From a virus: DNA of 47,726 nucleotides. The position numbers and the translations under genes were made by a program. The DNA lies in the IMG/VR virus record IMGVR_UViG_3300006737_000052, positions 1-47,726 of that record. One strand, given 5' to 3'. This document shows positions 33,061 through 41,740 of this stretch, piece by piece; the stretch's first letter is position 1, and each line of letters begins with the position of its first letter. The notes beneath the pieces were generated by a model, which ran no database searches, was not told the origin of the DNA, and saw only the letters and a list, made by a program, of their open reading frames with translations.

Positions 33061-34227
33061 TCAACCGGCCCAAGAGACGTAAACGAGCAGGTTGTTTCCG
33101 ACTTCAAGCATACGCACACCGGCGTGCGGCATGAAGAACACTTGTCGGCGCTCGATGTCAGTCTGGTGCAGAGGCAAGGACCGGATGCCGCCGCCAGGGA
33201 TCACGTTCTGGATGCCCAAGGCGTCGTCGCGGTAGAGCAAGATGCCGTCGACATTCGCGCCGAGGATACCTTCAAGCTCCCAAGCCTGCTCGATCTCGCC
33301 CTCAAGACGGCTGCTCGCAAGGAGCACCTCGCCAATGGTGCGGTCACGGAGGCCCGTGCTGTCCTTGATCAGGGTCTGCATGATGAAGTCCGCAACGCGC
33401 GGCGAGGTCACCATCTTGTTGGGCCCCATGACGCCCTTCGAGGCGTGGCGTTGACGGTTGATGAAGCCGTTCAGCTCCTTGAGGTGCAGGTTGGTGTCGG
33501 CAGGCGTACCACCGAAGCTCACCGAGCTGACTTCCTTGTCGAGCCACGGGTAGTTCAAGACACCGTAGATCCGCGCCGTGGCGTCTCCGTTCCACGTCAT
33601 GTCGTTGGTGAACCGCTCCAGCACGTCGCGAGCGATCCGCGCCAGCTGGGCCACGTAGTCCAAGGACACGCCGCTGGACTGGGCGTACTGCGCGCTCATC
33701 TCCTCGAAGACGTCCCAGACCGCCGACGTGATGTAGTGACGGACCTGGAAGTCCATCTCTGCTTGCGCCAGGCTGACCTTAGGAATCGAGCTATCACCGC
33801 CTCGGAAGATCCGAGCCTCGCCCGCCTCGTAGATACGACGGACGCCCACAGTGCGGGCTCCCAGAGGGACGGTGGAATCCACCGAGAAGAGCCGCAAGCC
33901 GTTAGGCGTGGGGTGCTTCTCTTCGAGCACTTCGCTAAGAACGTGCCGGAGCTGGCCAGCCAGAAGACCGCCGCCCTCCGCGCCGATGGCATCGTACCGA
34001 GTGTTCGAGGTATTCAGGGCCTTAGCAGTCACTCGATCCACAGCTGCGTCGAAGCGATCCAGCATGTGCTGGGCCGTGCCGCCGTCGTTGCGTTCCGAGA
34101 TCGTTGAGCGGGCCATTTGAAGCGCGCGACCAAAGAGAGAAGCCGAGGCCCGCGCGTCGGCAGAGGACGCCGGGACGACCTGCCCGTGGCGGAGAGACGC
34201 CACTGCGTCGATATGCATTTTAGACAT
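33061..34227 (-). CDS. Major capsid protein, DUF2184-like
   Basis: 388 aa from ATG 34227, which has TAGGAT at good distance; ATG 34257 would add ten residues but lacks a ribosome site. Features of an HK97-fold capsid protein: helical N-arm, FQVRHYITSAVWDVFEEMSAQYAQSSG, FTNDMTWNGDATARIYGVLN, MVTSPRVADFIMQTL and a C-terminal beta strand VRMLEVGNNLLVYVSW. This resembles the DUF2184 capsid family. It lies between the cement-like gene and the connectors and is framed by two hairpins. Confidence 0.85.
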   Translation of the reverse strand: MSKMHIDAVASLRHGQVVPASSADARASASLFGRALQMARSTISERNDGGTAQHMLDRFDAAVDRVTAKALNTSNTRYDAIGAEGGGLLAGQLRHVLSEVLEEKHPTPNGLRLFSVDSTVPLGARTVGVRRIYEAGEARIFRGGDSSIPKVSLAQAEMDFQVRHYITSAVWDVFEEMSAQYAQSSGVSLDYVAQLARIARDVLERFTNDMTWNGDATARIYGVLNYPWLDKEVSSVSFGGTPADTNLHLKELNGFINRQRHASKGVMGPNKMVTSPRVADFIMQTLIKDSTGLRDRTIGEVLLASSRLEGEIEQAWELEGILGANVDGILLYRDDALGIQNVIPGGGIRSLPLHQTDIERRQVFFMPHAGVRMLEVGNNLLVYVSWAG

Positions 34228-34279
34228 GGGGTCGATCCTAGGTGTTGAGGTGTCCATGGGGTCGGAAAGAGGTGAAGAA

Positions 34280-34304
34280 GGTGCCAGGCTTCAAGCCTGG
34301 CACC
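34280..34304 (-). terminator. Hairpin between cement-like and capsid genes
   Basis: GGTGCCAGGCTT and AAGCCTGGCACC form a 12-base inverted repeat around a single C, so a stem of about ten pairs. On the minus strand it is followed by CTTCTTCACCTCTTT, only moderately T-rich. It may be a weak terminator or an RNA-stability element in front of the capsid gene. Confidence 0.5.
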
Positions 34305-34310
34305 GAGGGA

Positions 34311-35468
34311 TCAAGCGGAGAGGGGGAGAAGACGACAGAGGGTGAACCCGTCGCGAGCCGCCGAGACCGCCACACAGCGTGCCCAGGAGACGCGAGTAGT
34401 GCTCGAAGCGAAAAAGAGCTTTCCGGATTCGGATGCCGAAGTACCGATGAAGAGGCTCTGACCTGCCACGGTTGCGGAGTCGCCCATCTTAATCAGGAAG
34501 AAGCCTTCCGTCAGCAAGATGCCTTCTTCGCCTGCAGGGACGCCCGTTGCGGCAGTCCCGATCAGCTTGGTGTCGTACATGGTCGGCTTGTAGGCCACGA
34601 CGCCCAGAAGCTGGTCTTGTCGGATCTTCAGACCCGAAGTGGCGTCCGCAATCGTGATCGCGACAGTGCTTGCCACGATGTCGAAGAAGGACACGTCCAA
34701 GGACTCGCCGATCTTACTCGCGGTGATGGTCACATCGGCGGTATCCACCGCGTTTGTAATGCCCGCAAGGGTGAGGGCCGCCCCAATGGCGGTCGCCGTG
34801 GTGCCCACCGCGTTTGTGGACGTCACGTCCACAAACATCTTGTCACTGCCTTGCTTCACTACGAGGCGAAAGACCTTGCCGTTATCGGCAGCTGTAACGG
34901 TCAGCTTGGTCTTGAGGGCAGCGGCTGCGGCAGGAACGACGGCCCCGCTGGTCTCGCCGATACGGGACGAAGGGCTAGGCACGGCGTAAACGGCAGCGCC
35001 GTACGGGGCCGCACTGGGGTCTGCACCCGACACGGTCACCACGGTGCCGACGGTCAGGCCGCTGGAGCCCGCAGGCGTTCCCACGGTGAAGGCCCATTCG
35101 GCTCCGTAAGCGGGAGCGGTGAGGATCAGGTTCGCGCCGTCGCGCGAAGCGAAGGCGAACTGCGTACGCGAAGCGGAAGCGTTGAACAGATCCACAAGCT
35201 CCGCCGCCGCGAGCGCAGGGGTGTTAGCATCGCCCGTGGTGGTGAGCGACACCGCCACGTCCGAGAGATCTGCACGACCTCCGAGCGTCAGGGTGAAGCC
35301 GTCCGTGCCGTCCGCCGCAGAGATCGGAATGGTGATCTTGTGCGTGACAGCGGCTGCTGCGTTGATGAAGTCCTTCTCGGCGTTACGCGGGTCCTCTACG
35401 ACCTGCCCCGAGAAGCCTACGAGAGTCTTGGCGCGGACGTCTGAAGCCCTGCGGTGGATGTTAGCCAT
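34311..35468 (-). CDS. Head decoration/cement-like protein
   Basis: 385 aa, alanine, threonine and valine rich, beta-dominated and low in Cys. The middle has repeated TVTAADNGKVFRLVVKQG and DVTSTNAVGTTATAIGAAL patterns like Ig-type or repeated virion domains. The last 90 residues (EGILLTEGFFLIKMGDSATVAGQ...RDGFTLCRLL) look like a cement-protein domain (gp24/DUF2190 type). It sits between protease and major capsid protein, the normal place for a decoration protein. ATG start with AGGAG upstream. Confidence 0.75.
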   Translation of the reverse strand: MANIHRRASDVRAKTLVGFSGQVVEDPRNAEKDFINAAAAVTHKITIPISAADGTDGFTLTLGGRADLSDVAVSLTTTGDANTPALAAAELVDLFNASASRTQFAFASRDGANLILTAPAYGAEWAFTVGTPAGSSGLTVGTVVTVSGADPSAAPYGAAVYAVPSPSSRIGETSGAVVPAAAAALKTKLTVTAADNGKVFRLVVKQGSDKMFVDVTSTNAVGTTATAIGAALTLAGITNAVDTADVTITASKIGESLDVSFFDIVASTVAITIADATSGLKIRQDQLLGVVAYKPTMYDTKLIGTAATGVPAGEEGILLTEGFFLIKMGDSATVAGQSLFIGTSASESGKLFFASSTTRVSWARCVAVSAARDGFTLCRLLPLSA

Positions 35469-35492
35469 AGGATCAACTCCTGGTGAGGTGGG

Positions 35493-37511
35493 TCAGCCCT
35501 TAGAAGGACCGTAGGTTGTACGCACTTTGGTAGTGAGGGGGATCTCAAGGGCATCCTTACGGATAACCCCTGCCTTGTTCGGGCTTTGCACCATCTCGGC
35601 AGCGGCGATGTAGTCCAGGTCGCTATCGAAACGGATCTCTGGTCTGGCGAAGTGTACCACCTTGCGGGCAAGATCCGCAAGACTGACGCATCCCTCGTAT
35701 TCGATCTCCAGATCGCGCGCAAGGGCGTCTAGTCGGGTGCGCTTCATATGGTAGGTTCCAGAGTCCATGTCCAGGGCGTCTGTTCTTCCTGGCATCTCTT
35801 CTTCCTCGCCTTGAGGAACCATCTTGAGGATCGGAGCCATCATGCCGGAGATCTTCTCAAGCATCTCGGACATAGCAGCTTCTAGCTGGGAAGCCGTGAG
35901 AGGAGCATCTTCGGACATCTCCTCCTCGTCCTCCTTCTCTTCTTCGGCGTCCTCGGCCATCTCTTCCTCGGCCTTGTGCTCCTCGGTGTGCTTGTCCGCC
36001 TTCTCTTCTTCGGCGTCCTCGGCCATCTCTTCCTCGGCCTTGTGCTCCTCGGTGTGCTTGTCCTCCTTCTCTTCTTCGGCGTCCTCGGCCATCTCTTCGG
36101 CGTCCTCGACGACTTCTTCAGGAGCATCGGATCGGGACTCCTCGCAGCCCTCGCAACCTTCGCACTCCTTGCAGCCTTCTTGGTCGACCTTCATCTCTTC
36201 CTCTTCGTAGGAGTCCTTCTCTTCCATAGAATCCCCCTCGTCGGCACCCGTGATCTTACGGGCGAAGTCGACGCCGGTTGTGCCACCCCAGCCGAGCCAG
36301 GCCACATAGCCTGCATCACGCCAAGGTTCGTTTTTGTATTTAGGATCGACTTCGGCGTTTTTCCGATGTCGAGCAAAGCCTGCCATCTTGGCAACGAGCG
36401 AGAGAGGGATCTTGTCCCCCGACGCCAACTTCCGCGCGGTTCGCATGCCCGCAGGGGTCATACCTCGCGCGCCTTCCTTCTCTGCGAGCCAACGCAGCGC
36501 CTTCTTGGCGTTGTTGCGTGCGGCCTCCGGCACGGAGTACATCTCCTCCGCGTCAGCTCGTGGATGGCCCTTGGGAAGAAGATCGTTGTCGTTGGTGTAC
36601 TGCGCGTCCTTGGGTTTGCCTGTCCGCACCAGCCGCAAGAAGGCGTTCACCCTGCCCATTGACCATTGGTTGCGGGTCATGCCGGGGCGGTGACTGGTGG
36701 AGAAGGCTCCAGCGCCGCGTCGGTAGACCGCCTTGAGCATACCGAGATCCACCTTCTTCGAGGGGGTGTCGCCGTGCTTCTCGTTGTGCTGGTCGACTTT
36801 GTTGCGGAGCCCCTTCTCGACGGTCTCGGAGATCTTGATACCACCGCGCTTACCGCCCGCGCTGCCGCTGGGGTTCTTCTTAGATCCCTTCACGCGCTCC
36901 GAGGGTTTGGCCGGGGTGCTCTTGTCGTCGCTTCGTAGATCCATCAACTCGCCGGACAGCACCGAGTCCGTCCGGAACTGCATCTGATCTCCGCCCCGAG
37001 CTTGGTCCGTCATGGCGACGTGATTGTAAACCCGGTTGACCTGGATCGCATCGTACCTGCCGAACTCCGGGTGGACTCCCGACTCTTCACGGGTCTCCAC
37101 GCGGTAGCCTGGGGACAGCTGCACCTTGCCTGCACGGACGGCGTCCTGCGCCTCGCGGCTTCTTAGCGCCATGCGGATCTTAACAAACCCGCCGTTGGCC
37201 TCTACGATCTCTTCCCCGACGTCTCCGTGAGAATACTTGAGGACGTTGTCCTCGTCGATCATCTCCGGGGGGTGCTCGATCGTGATGGGGGCTCTGCCCA
37301 ACGTACCGATGCTGTCTCGCTTCCACAGAGAAGAGGCCGGTACCAACTCCCGCCGAACAGATCCGTCGGGCATCATATACTTGTAGATGCCTGGCCTGGC
37401 GACGATTCCTTCCACGAGCAAAGCTCCACCCGGACCCTCGGCGGGAGGTAGGAGCTGTACGTCGTCGACCGGCACGGCGTCGACCCGGTATTGGTAGGAC
37501 GTCTTCTTCAT
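35493..37511 (-). CDS. Prohead protease (DUF2213-like) fused to accessory domains and acidic scaffold
   Basis: 672 aa in four parts. Residues 1-190 match DUF2213-type prohead proteases (APITIEHPPEMID, LSPGYRVETREESG, VYNHVAMTDQARGG, the His and Ser in these segments being candidate catalytic residues). Residues about 220-330 resemble DUF5824 (GAGAFSTSHRPGMTRNQW). Residues about 330-430 hold an NNAKKALRWL...RTARKLASG...RHRKN...PWRDAGYVAWLGWGG domain. A Cys-rich acidic part (GCKECEGCEGCEE) and 22-residue acidic repeats follow, then a helical C-terminus typical of scaffolds. A fused protease-scaffold would shape the procapsid and be cut away on maturation. Confidence 0.8.
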   Translation of the reverse strand: MKKTSYQYRVDAVPVDDVQLLPPAEGPGGALLVEGIVARPGIYKYMMPDGSVRRELVPASSLWKRDSIGTLGRAPITIEHPPEMIDEDNVLKYSHGDVGEEIVEANGGFVKIRMALRSREAQDAVRAGKVQLSPGYRVETREESGVHPEFGRYDAIQVNRVYNHVAMTDQARGGDQMQFRTDSVLSGELMDLRSDDKSTPAKPSERVKGSKKNPSGSAGGKRGGIKISETVEKGLRNKVDQHNEKHGDTPSKKVDLGMLKAVYRRGAGAFSTSHRPGMTRNQWSMGRVNAFLRLVRTGKPKDAQYTNDNDLLPKGHPRADAEEMYSVPEAARNNAKKALRWLAEKEGARGMTPAGMRTARKLASGDKIPLSLVAKMAGFARHRKNAEVDPKYKNEPWRDAGYVAWLGWGGTTGVDFARKITGADEGDSMEEKDSYEEEEMKVDQEGCKECEGCEGCEESRSDAPEEVVEDAEEMAEDAEEEKEDKHTEEHKAEEEMAEDAEEEKADKHTEEHKAEEEMAEDAEEEKEDEEEMSEDAPLTASQLEAAMSEMLEKISGMMAPILKMVPQGEEEEMPGRTDALDMDSGTYHMKRTRLDALARDLEIEYEGCVSLADLARKVVHFARPEIRFDSDLDYIAAAEMVQSPNKAGVIRKDALEIPLTTKVRTTYGPSKG
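35925..36100 (-). repeat. 66-bp repeats encoding acidic 22-aa units
   Basis: Direct repeats within the protease/scaffold gene, each encoding a unit like AEDAEEEKEDKHTEEHKA plus EEEM. Two full copies plus partial ends differ by only a few bases, suggesting expansion by slippage or unequal recombination. Confidence 0.75.
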
Positions 37512-37573
37512 TTGGGAAGATCCAAACAGAATACGGGGACAGAGATAACTTGAACGATCCGAACCTGCAAGGG

Positions 37574-38275
37574 CTAGGCCTCGTTTTCGGTGACGGTGAT
37601 CCCCTCCCCGCTCGACTCTAGCTGCCTCCCTGGCCCTCCCGTCGCAGACGAAGGACGCCGCGCCTGCAGGAGTCTTCTCTTCGAGATCTTTGAGATGGAC
37701 ACCGAGTCCCGTTGGTTACCGCCCAGCACCAAGTAGTGGGCCTCGGTCTCTCCCACGTAGAAGCCGACGTGCCCCATCCAGCCATCCCGGCTACCCCGCC
37801 AGAAGACCAGCACGTCGCCCAGGCCAGGCGACTCCGATCTTTCTCCTAGACCGATCCAGTTCCTGGCTGTCAGGGGGTTGAGCGGGATCTGTTCGTCGGG
37901 GAGACCCACCGAGACGCAGTGCGCCACGAAGAGGCCGCACCAGGGGATCTCATCCTCGGTGTAGACGCCTCCTAGCCCTACACCGTGGGCCCAAGATAGG
38001 ATCTGATCGGAGTGCTCTTCTCCTGGAATCTCCTGTACCCCCATTAGCTGATACGCCTCTTTTAACCAAGGAAAGTCCTGGAGCCCAGGTATCTCGCGAG
38101 TACCCATCTCCATCTCGGCGCGCGTCTTAGGGCCTACGATCCCATCCGCCGTAAGCCCGCGAGATCGCTGGAAAGACCGGACAGCCCTCGTGGTCTTCGG
38201 ACCCTGCTTACCGTCTAGAGGACCGGGGTCAAACCCCAGGTCTTTGAGCCTGCGTTGGATGTCTAAGATCTGCAT
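37574..38275 (-). CDS. Endolysin: peptidoglycan-binding domain plus NlpC/CHAP-like (TIGR02594) peptidase
   Basis: 233 aa from ATG 38275, overlapping the portal stop (TGATG). Residues 1-58 are a peptidoglycan-binding domain (RRLKDLGFDPGPLDG ... TTRAVRSFQRSRGLTADGIVGPKT). Residues 70-215 match the TIGR02594 group: IPWCGLFVAHC (catalytic Cys113), ARNWIGLG, PGLGDVLVFWRG, GHVGFYVG (His169) and LGGNQRDSV. It should cleave cell-wall peptides to release progeny. No signal peptide, so a holin is needed. Its place between portal and protease is unusual. Confidence 0.85.
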   Translation of the reverse strand: MQILDIQRRLKDLGFDPGPLDGKQGPKTTRAVRSFQRSRGLTADGIVGPKTRAEMEMGTREIPGLQDFPWLKEAYQLMGVQEIPGEEHSDQILSWAHGVGLGGVYTEDEIPWCGLFVAHCVSVGLPDEQIPLNPLTARNWIGLGERSESPGLGDVLVFWRGSRDGWMGHVGFYVGETEAHYLVLGGNQRDSVSISKISKRRLLQARRPSSATGGPGRQLESSGEGITVTENEA

Positions 38276-40218
38276 CAACCGACCAGCAGCCGCTGCTCTT
38301 GAGCCCAGGAGATGCCTGCCGATCCTCCCCACCCCATCCAACGTAGGATGTTGGGCTCCGTCCAAGGCTCCTTGTGAGATCTGGCTCTATGCAGGGCTGC
38401 CGAGTAGGCCCCCCGATAGTCCGCCGCCTCGTCCATCTGGCGAAGGGTCTCTTGTCCAACCAGGCCCCTGGAGGCAAACTGCTGGATGCAGCGCCACTCC
38501 ACCTCGTCGAGCAGGTCGTAGATCTCTGGGTACTTCTGCTTCCAGAACAGCGCCTTGTTGGCCGCTTCCTTAACGAAGGCAGGAAGTCTGACCGTCTCCC
38601 CCTCGTAGGTCTCCGCGTCGATCTGCACCCACTCCGTGAGAAGCGACTGCGCCCCGCTGGCCATGGAGTCGAACTGCCCCTTGCCGGTGTTGAGCACCTG
38701 GAGGTCTACGCCTTGCGCCCCTGCCGTGGTCGCTTTTCCTTGCGGAGTTTTCTCGGATGGCTTCTGCCCGTCCGGGGCCAACGGTGCAGCCTCCATCTCT
38801 GGCGCTTCTTCAGGGTCGGCGGGTGCGTCCCAGTCGGCGGGCTCGAAGGGAGGCAGCTGGTCTTGCCAGCCGTGCTTGCCGTATCGGTTGGCCGCCAGGT
38901 ACCGAACGAAGGCCGCTCCGAGGGAGGGGTCCACGGCGGAGATCATGCCTGCGTGGATGGAGTCCCGCTGGGCGTGGATAAGCGACCGAGCGGCAGTGTC
39001 CTTCTCGCTCTCGCGCACCAAGGGGTTGAACTCGATCATAAACTTGCGGTACCGCTTCTGTCCTGCGAACGGGCCGGTCTTCGCGGCAGCGATCATCTGA
39101 TAGATGCGGTTCAAGGCAGGTTGTAGATCTTGCACCTGCGCGGTCTCTACCTTTCGGTGGTAGGCCTCTTGTTCCGTGCCCGGAGCCGTGGCTAGGCCGG
39201 AGGTAGCCTTGCCGTGGAGGATCGCCTCTGGGTATCCGGATGCTGCCACCAGGGCGTCCCTAGCGGTCTGCGACAGATCCCTGAAACCCGCCACGTTTGA
39301 CGCCCTGGACTCGTACTCCTCGCCCGCGCCCAGTACAATCATGCCCAGGAGGCTCTTAGAGAGCTTGAGGAGCTTCATGCGGAGCTGGAAGGCGTCCCTA
39401 GCGTCCGACGTGCCGATGGCCTTCAGGTCGGGGATCCTCACGATGTCCTGCTTCATCTCGCTGGCCAATATTGCCGCTGCGCCGTCAATGCCGTCCGCCC
39501 GAGCCAAGGCCAACCACATCGCCTGGAGGATGGACTCCCCCAGACCATAGGGGTGGTTGATCCTGTCAAACGAGCTAAGGGGGTTCCCGATTAAAGGGAT
39601 GATCCTAGACGGGTGGATGTCGACGGTACCGGTGAAGGCTTGTCCCCACCTACCGGAGAAACCAGAGAGCGAGCCCGCGTTGATCCTGAACGCCGAGGGC
39701 TCTCCCAGGCGTGTGGTGGGCGTGTCCTCCGCGTAGAAGTTCTGCGGTCGGCACTCGTCAGGATCAAAGACCATAATGTCTTGGACCTGGTAGAGCAGGT
39801 CCAGAGACAGCGGCTTGTTGAGCGGCTGGAGATCGTACGTGATGGGGACGATGTAGCCCGTGCCGTAGGCCCTGGCCCACTTCAGAGCTTTCGTAAGGAT
39901 CTGCGGGATATTGTGTTTCTTGTCTTCCTGGGCCCATCGCAGGTCCTGCGTGGCGTCCGGGTCGGACGGGTCCATGACCTTCCAGCCTCGTACCACGGCG
40001 TCCTCTGCGAGCAGGTCGACGATCCTTCGGGCGTAGTAGCTGCCCCGGTAGGCCTGCTTGAGCTGCGGCATACTCAAGGGGTTGATCGACTGGATATCCC
40101 AGGAAGCCCCTTTGTCTACAGCGGAGTCGCCTTGCCCCGTGAGCAGGTTGACGAACCCGTCCAGCCGCTCGTTGGCCGCCCTCATGATCGCAGCCTGGGC
40201 CTTGTCTCGAATCGCCAT
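38275..40218 (-). CDS. Portal protein, DUF1073-like
   Basis: 647 aa. The first 430 residues follow DUF1073 portals: INPLSMPQLKQAYRGSYYARRIVDLLAEDAVVRGW, LKWARAYGTGYIVPI, HPSRIIPLIG, GLGESILQAMWLAL, SGYPEAILHGKATSGLA, LNRIYQMI. A proline-rich linker (about 455-500) leads to a C-terminal extension ending in EPWTEPNILRWMGWGGSAG, which resembles the GWGG segment in the protease gene. The portal forms the DNA channel at one capsid vertex. The start has GGAGG. No terminase lies upstream, where it is normally found. Confidence 0.85.
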   Translation of the reverse strand: MAIRDKAQAAIMRAANERLDGFVNLLTGQGDSAVDKGASWDIQSINPLSMPQLKQAYRGSYYARRIVDLLAEDAVVRGWKVMDPSDPDATQDLRWAQEDKKHNIPQILTKALKWARAYGTGYIVPITYDLQPLNKPLSLDLLYQVQDIMVFDPDECRPQNFYAEDTPTTRLGEPSAFRINAGSLSGFSGRWGQAFTGTVDIHPSRIIPLIGNPLSSFDRINHPYGLGESILQAMWLALARADGIDGAAAILASEMKQDIVRIPDLKAIGTSDARDAFQLRMKLLKLSKSLLGMIVLGAGEEYESRASNVAGFRDLSQTARDALVAASGYPEAILHGKATSGLATAPGTEQEAYHRKVETAQVQDLQPALNRIYQMIAAAKTGPFAGQKRYRKFMIEFNPLVRESEKDTAARSLIHAQRDSIHAGMISAVDPSLGAAFVRYLAANRYGKHGWQDQLPPFEPADWDAPADPEEAPEMEAAPLAPDGQKPSEKTPQGKATTAGAQGVDLQVLNTGKGQFDSMASGAQSLLTEWVQIDAETYEGETVRLPAFVKEAANKALFWKQKYPEIYDLLDEVEWRCIQQFASRGLVGQETLRQMDEAADYRGAYSAALHRARSHKEPWTEPNILRWMGWGGSAGISWAQEQRLLVG

Positions 40219-40271
40219 AGCGTCCTCCGTCTAGATCTCCCCCTAGCATGGAGATCGACAGAGGGCAAGAC

Positions 40272-40296
40272 GTACCTAGGTACGGTACCTAGGTAC
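40272..40296. promoter_or_regulatory. Two tandem GTACCTAGGTAC palindromes upstream of the portal gene
   Basis: Two perfect 12-bp palindromes at 40272-40283 and 40285-40296, one base apart, with a partial third copy (GTACCTAC) at 40310. The site is in the 95-base gap before the portal start, so it may be an operator controlling late transcription. Confidence 0.5.
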
Positions 40297-40313
40297 GGAT
40301 TAGAGATGCGTAC

Positions 40314-40694
40314 CTACTGGACGAAACGAACGAAGCGACCTTGGTAGAACGCGCCGAAGCAGATCTCGTCCCTCACCTCGGCTAGGCGGATGCCGCTCTC
40401 GACATCCTCCAGGTTTGACAGAGGAGTCTTCTGCCCGAGATCATCCAGTTCGTACAGGCCGAAGTCGTCGAAGTCGGACCAGAGCTGCGGCAGGGTGTAC
40501 CAGAAGGTCGAGCCCACGGCCCGGAAGACGGGCGAGTCCGCAGGGTCGAGCTGCTCTTCCTCCGGTGCGTACCCCTCTGGGGAGTCATAGAGCCCCGCGT
40601 AGGGGTCCTCCTCCTCCGGTTGGGGTTGGGCGGGAGCTTGTTTGTAGACCTTGCTCGCCGTAGAGCGCAGAATGTTGGTTATCGCTTTGAACAT
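40314..40694 (-). CDS. Hypothetical protein, 126 aa
   Basis: N-terminal amphipathic basic helix (FKAITNILRSTASKVYK), then a long acidic, proline-rich linker (QPEEEDPYAGLYDSPEGYAPEEEQ) and a compact domain with FRAVGSTFWYTLPQLW. Unrecognised. Located directly upstream of the portal in the same operon; it could be a small head-assembly or host-interaction protein. It overlaps the preceding gene by 16 bases. Confidence 0.65.
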   Translation of the reverse strand: MFKAITNILRSTASKVYKQAPAQPQPEEEDPYAGLYDSPEGYAPEEEQLDPADSPVFRAVGSTFWYTLPQLWSDFDDFGLYELDDLGQKTPLSNLEDVESGIRLAEVRDEICFGAFYQGRFVRFVQ

Positions 40695-40906
40695 GGTTCC
40701 CCTCTAGAGATCTTCTTGTAGGCCTTGCGGAGCTGGGCGTTCTCATCTCGGACGGTCTCCAAGATCTCTAACGCCTCCGCTTGAAGTTTCCAGGCCGCGA
40801 GCTTGTGCTTCTCTTCGCCCTGGCTCGCCCTCCACGTCAGCTGACGTATGATCCGCTGTAGGTTGTTGATGGGCGGACAGGTGAAGTCGGGTAGGTCGTC
40901 ATGCAT
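40679..40906 (-). CDS. Small coiled-coil protein, 75 aa
   Basis: Helical and charged, with LAAWKLQAEALEILETVRDENAQLRKAYKKI forming a probable coiled coil. ATG start with AAGGAG. Overlaps both neighbours slightly. Some small-terminase subunits have similar coiled coils, but there is no further support for that. Confidence 0.6.
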   Translation of the reverse strand: MHDDLPDFTCPPINNLQRIIRQLTWRASQGEEKHKLAAWKLQAEALEILETVRDENAQLRKAYKKISRGEPCSKR

Positions 40907-41114
40907 ATCTGCTCCTTATGCAGATCTTCGAGTGTCCGGTAACGCGCAGCCAACCGAGCGGTCGGCCCCTAGAATACTTCTCCCCGCCCTGCCACTCCCT
41001 GACGCCGTCCGATATTCGACGGATCGTAGAGCCGTCGGGAAGCGTCAGGTGGTACCAGTGCAGCTGCGCCGTAGGGGGCGGAGGCCCCGCTTTCCACTTG
41101 ATCCCGTCATCCAT
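40899..41114 (-). CDS. Hypothetical protein, 71 aa
   Basis: Small basic protein with LHWYHLTLPDGSTIRRISDG, a short beta hairpin pattern. ATG start with GAGG upstream. Overlaps the following gene by eight bases. Function unknown. Confidence 0.55.
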   Translation of the reverse strand: MDDGIKWKAGPPPPTAQLHWYHLTLPDGSTIRRISDGVREWQGGEKYSRGRPLGWLRVTGHSKICIRSRYA

Positions 41115-41120
41115 GGTCCT

Positions 41121-41342
41121 CTAGACCTCCGAACTACGAGGGGCGCTGGCGACCCAAGGCCGCCCACATTCAGAGATCAAGAGCCACCGGTTGTCCTCCG
41201 GACAAAGCGAGGCGTACACCACCGCCGTCCGGGTCGAGCCGTTGTAGAGGATGGCCCCGTGGGGGCCGTCGCCCTGGCGAAGCCACCAGCCGTCCTCCCA
41301 CCGATGGCTGACGACGGGCACGGATTGTTCAGGCGTCTGCAC
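41121..41342 (-). CDS. Hypothetical protein, 73 aa
   Basis: Tryptophan-rich (RWEDGWWLRQGD, NRWLLISECGRPW) small protein of unknown function. GTG start with GAGGTG upstream. Overlaps the end of the upstream gene by 14 bases, in the line of small genes leading to the portal. Confidence 0.55.
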   Translation of the reverse strand: MQTPEQSVPVVSHRWEDGWWLRQGDGPHGAILYNGSTRTAVVYASLCPEDNRWLLISECGRPWVASAPRSSEV

Positions 41343-41727
41343 GGGGCACCTCGCGCGCCAGGGGTTTGGTGTCCCAGATCCTCTGCCAGACGCCGTCAGC
41401 GTCCACGTAGAAGGGCCGAGGCCGCCCGGTGTGGCTGCGCCCGATGTGAACCCGCTGCCAGCCCCACACCCCCTTCGAGTGAGCCCACACCTCGTAGTCC
41501 TCCGTCAGGTTGTAGGCGGGCACCTGGGGGATGTCGGTGATCTCCGACGTCCACTTCCAGGCCTGGTGGAGCGCGTCGAAGATCAGGAGCGGGTCTTCCT
41601 CCGATTGGGGGTTCAGCTCCACAGCGAGGGGGTACAGGGCGTCAGCGATCCGTTGGGGCTCGCACTCGTCCGTCAGGCCGTGGCGACCGTACAGGTACAG
41701 CCGCAGCTCTTGTTCGTCGTATTGCAT
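41329..41727 (-). CDS. Hypothetical protein, 132 aa
   Basis: Starts at ATG 41727, which follows GGAGG at eight bases; the frame is open to 41883 without a ribosome site. It has acidic helical parts (LYLYGRHGLTDECEPQRIADALY) and a Trp-rich region (HQAWKWTSEITDIPQ, VWGWQRVHIG). Unrecognised. Confidence 0.6.
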   Translation of the reverse strand: MQYDEQELRLYLYGRHGLTDECEPQRIADALYPLAVELNPQSEEDPLLIFDALHQAWKWTSEITDIPQVPAYNLTEDYEVWAHSKGVWGWQRVHIGRSHTGRPRPFYVDADGVWQRIWDTKPLAREVPRADA

Positions 41728-41740
41728 ATCTGCCTCCGAT

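Noticed and set aside
33124-34107. Plus-strand open frame of 327 codons
   Set aside because: Antisense to the major capsid gene, which has family pattern, ribosome site and operon context.
34242-35444. Plus-strand open frame of 400 codons
   Set aside because: Antisense to the cement-like gene; sequence is rich in Arg, Gly and His without domain pattern, and there is no plus-strand context.
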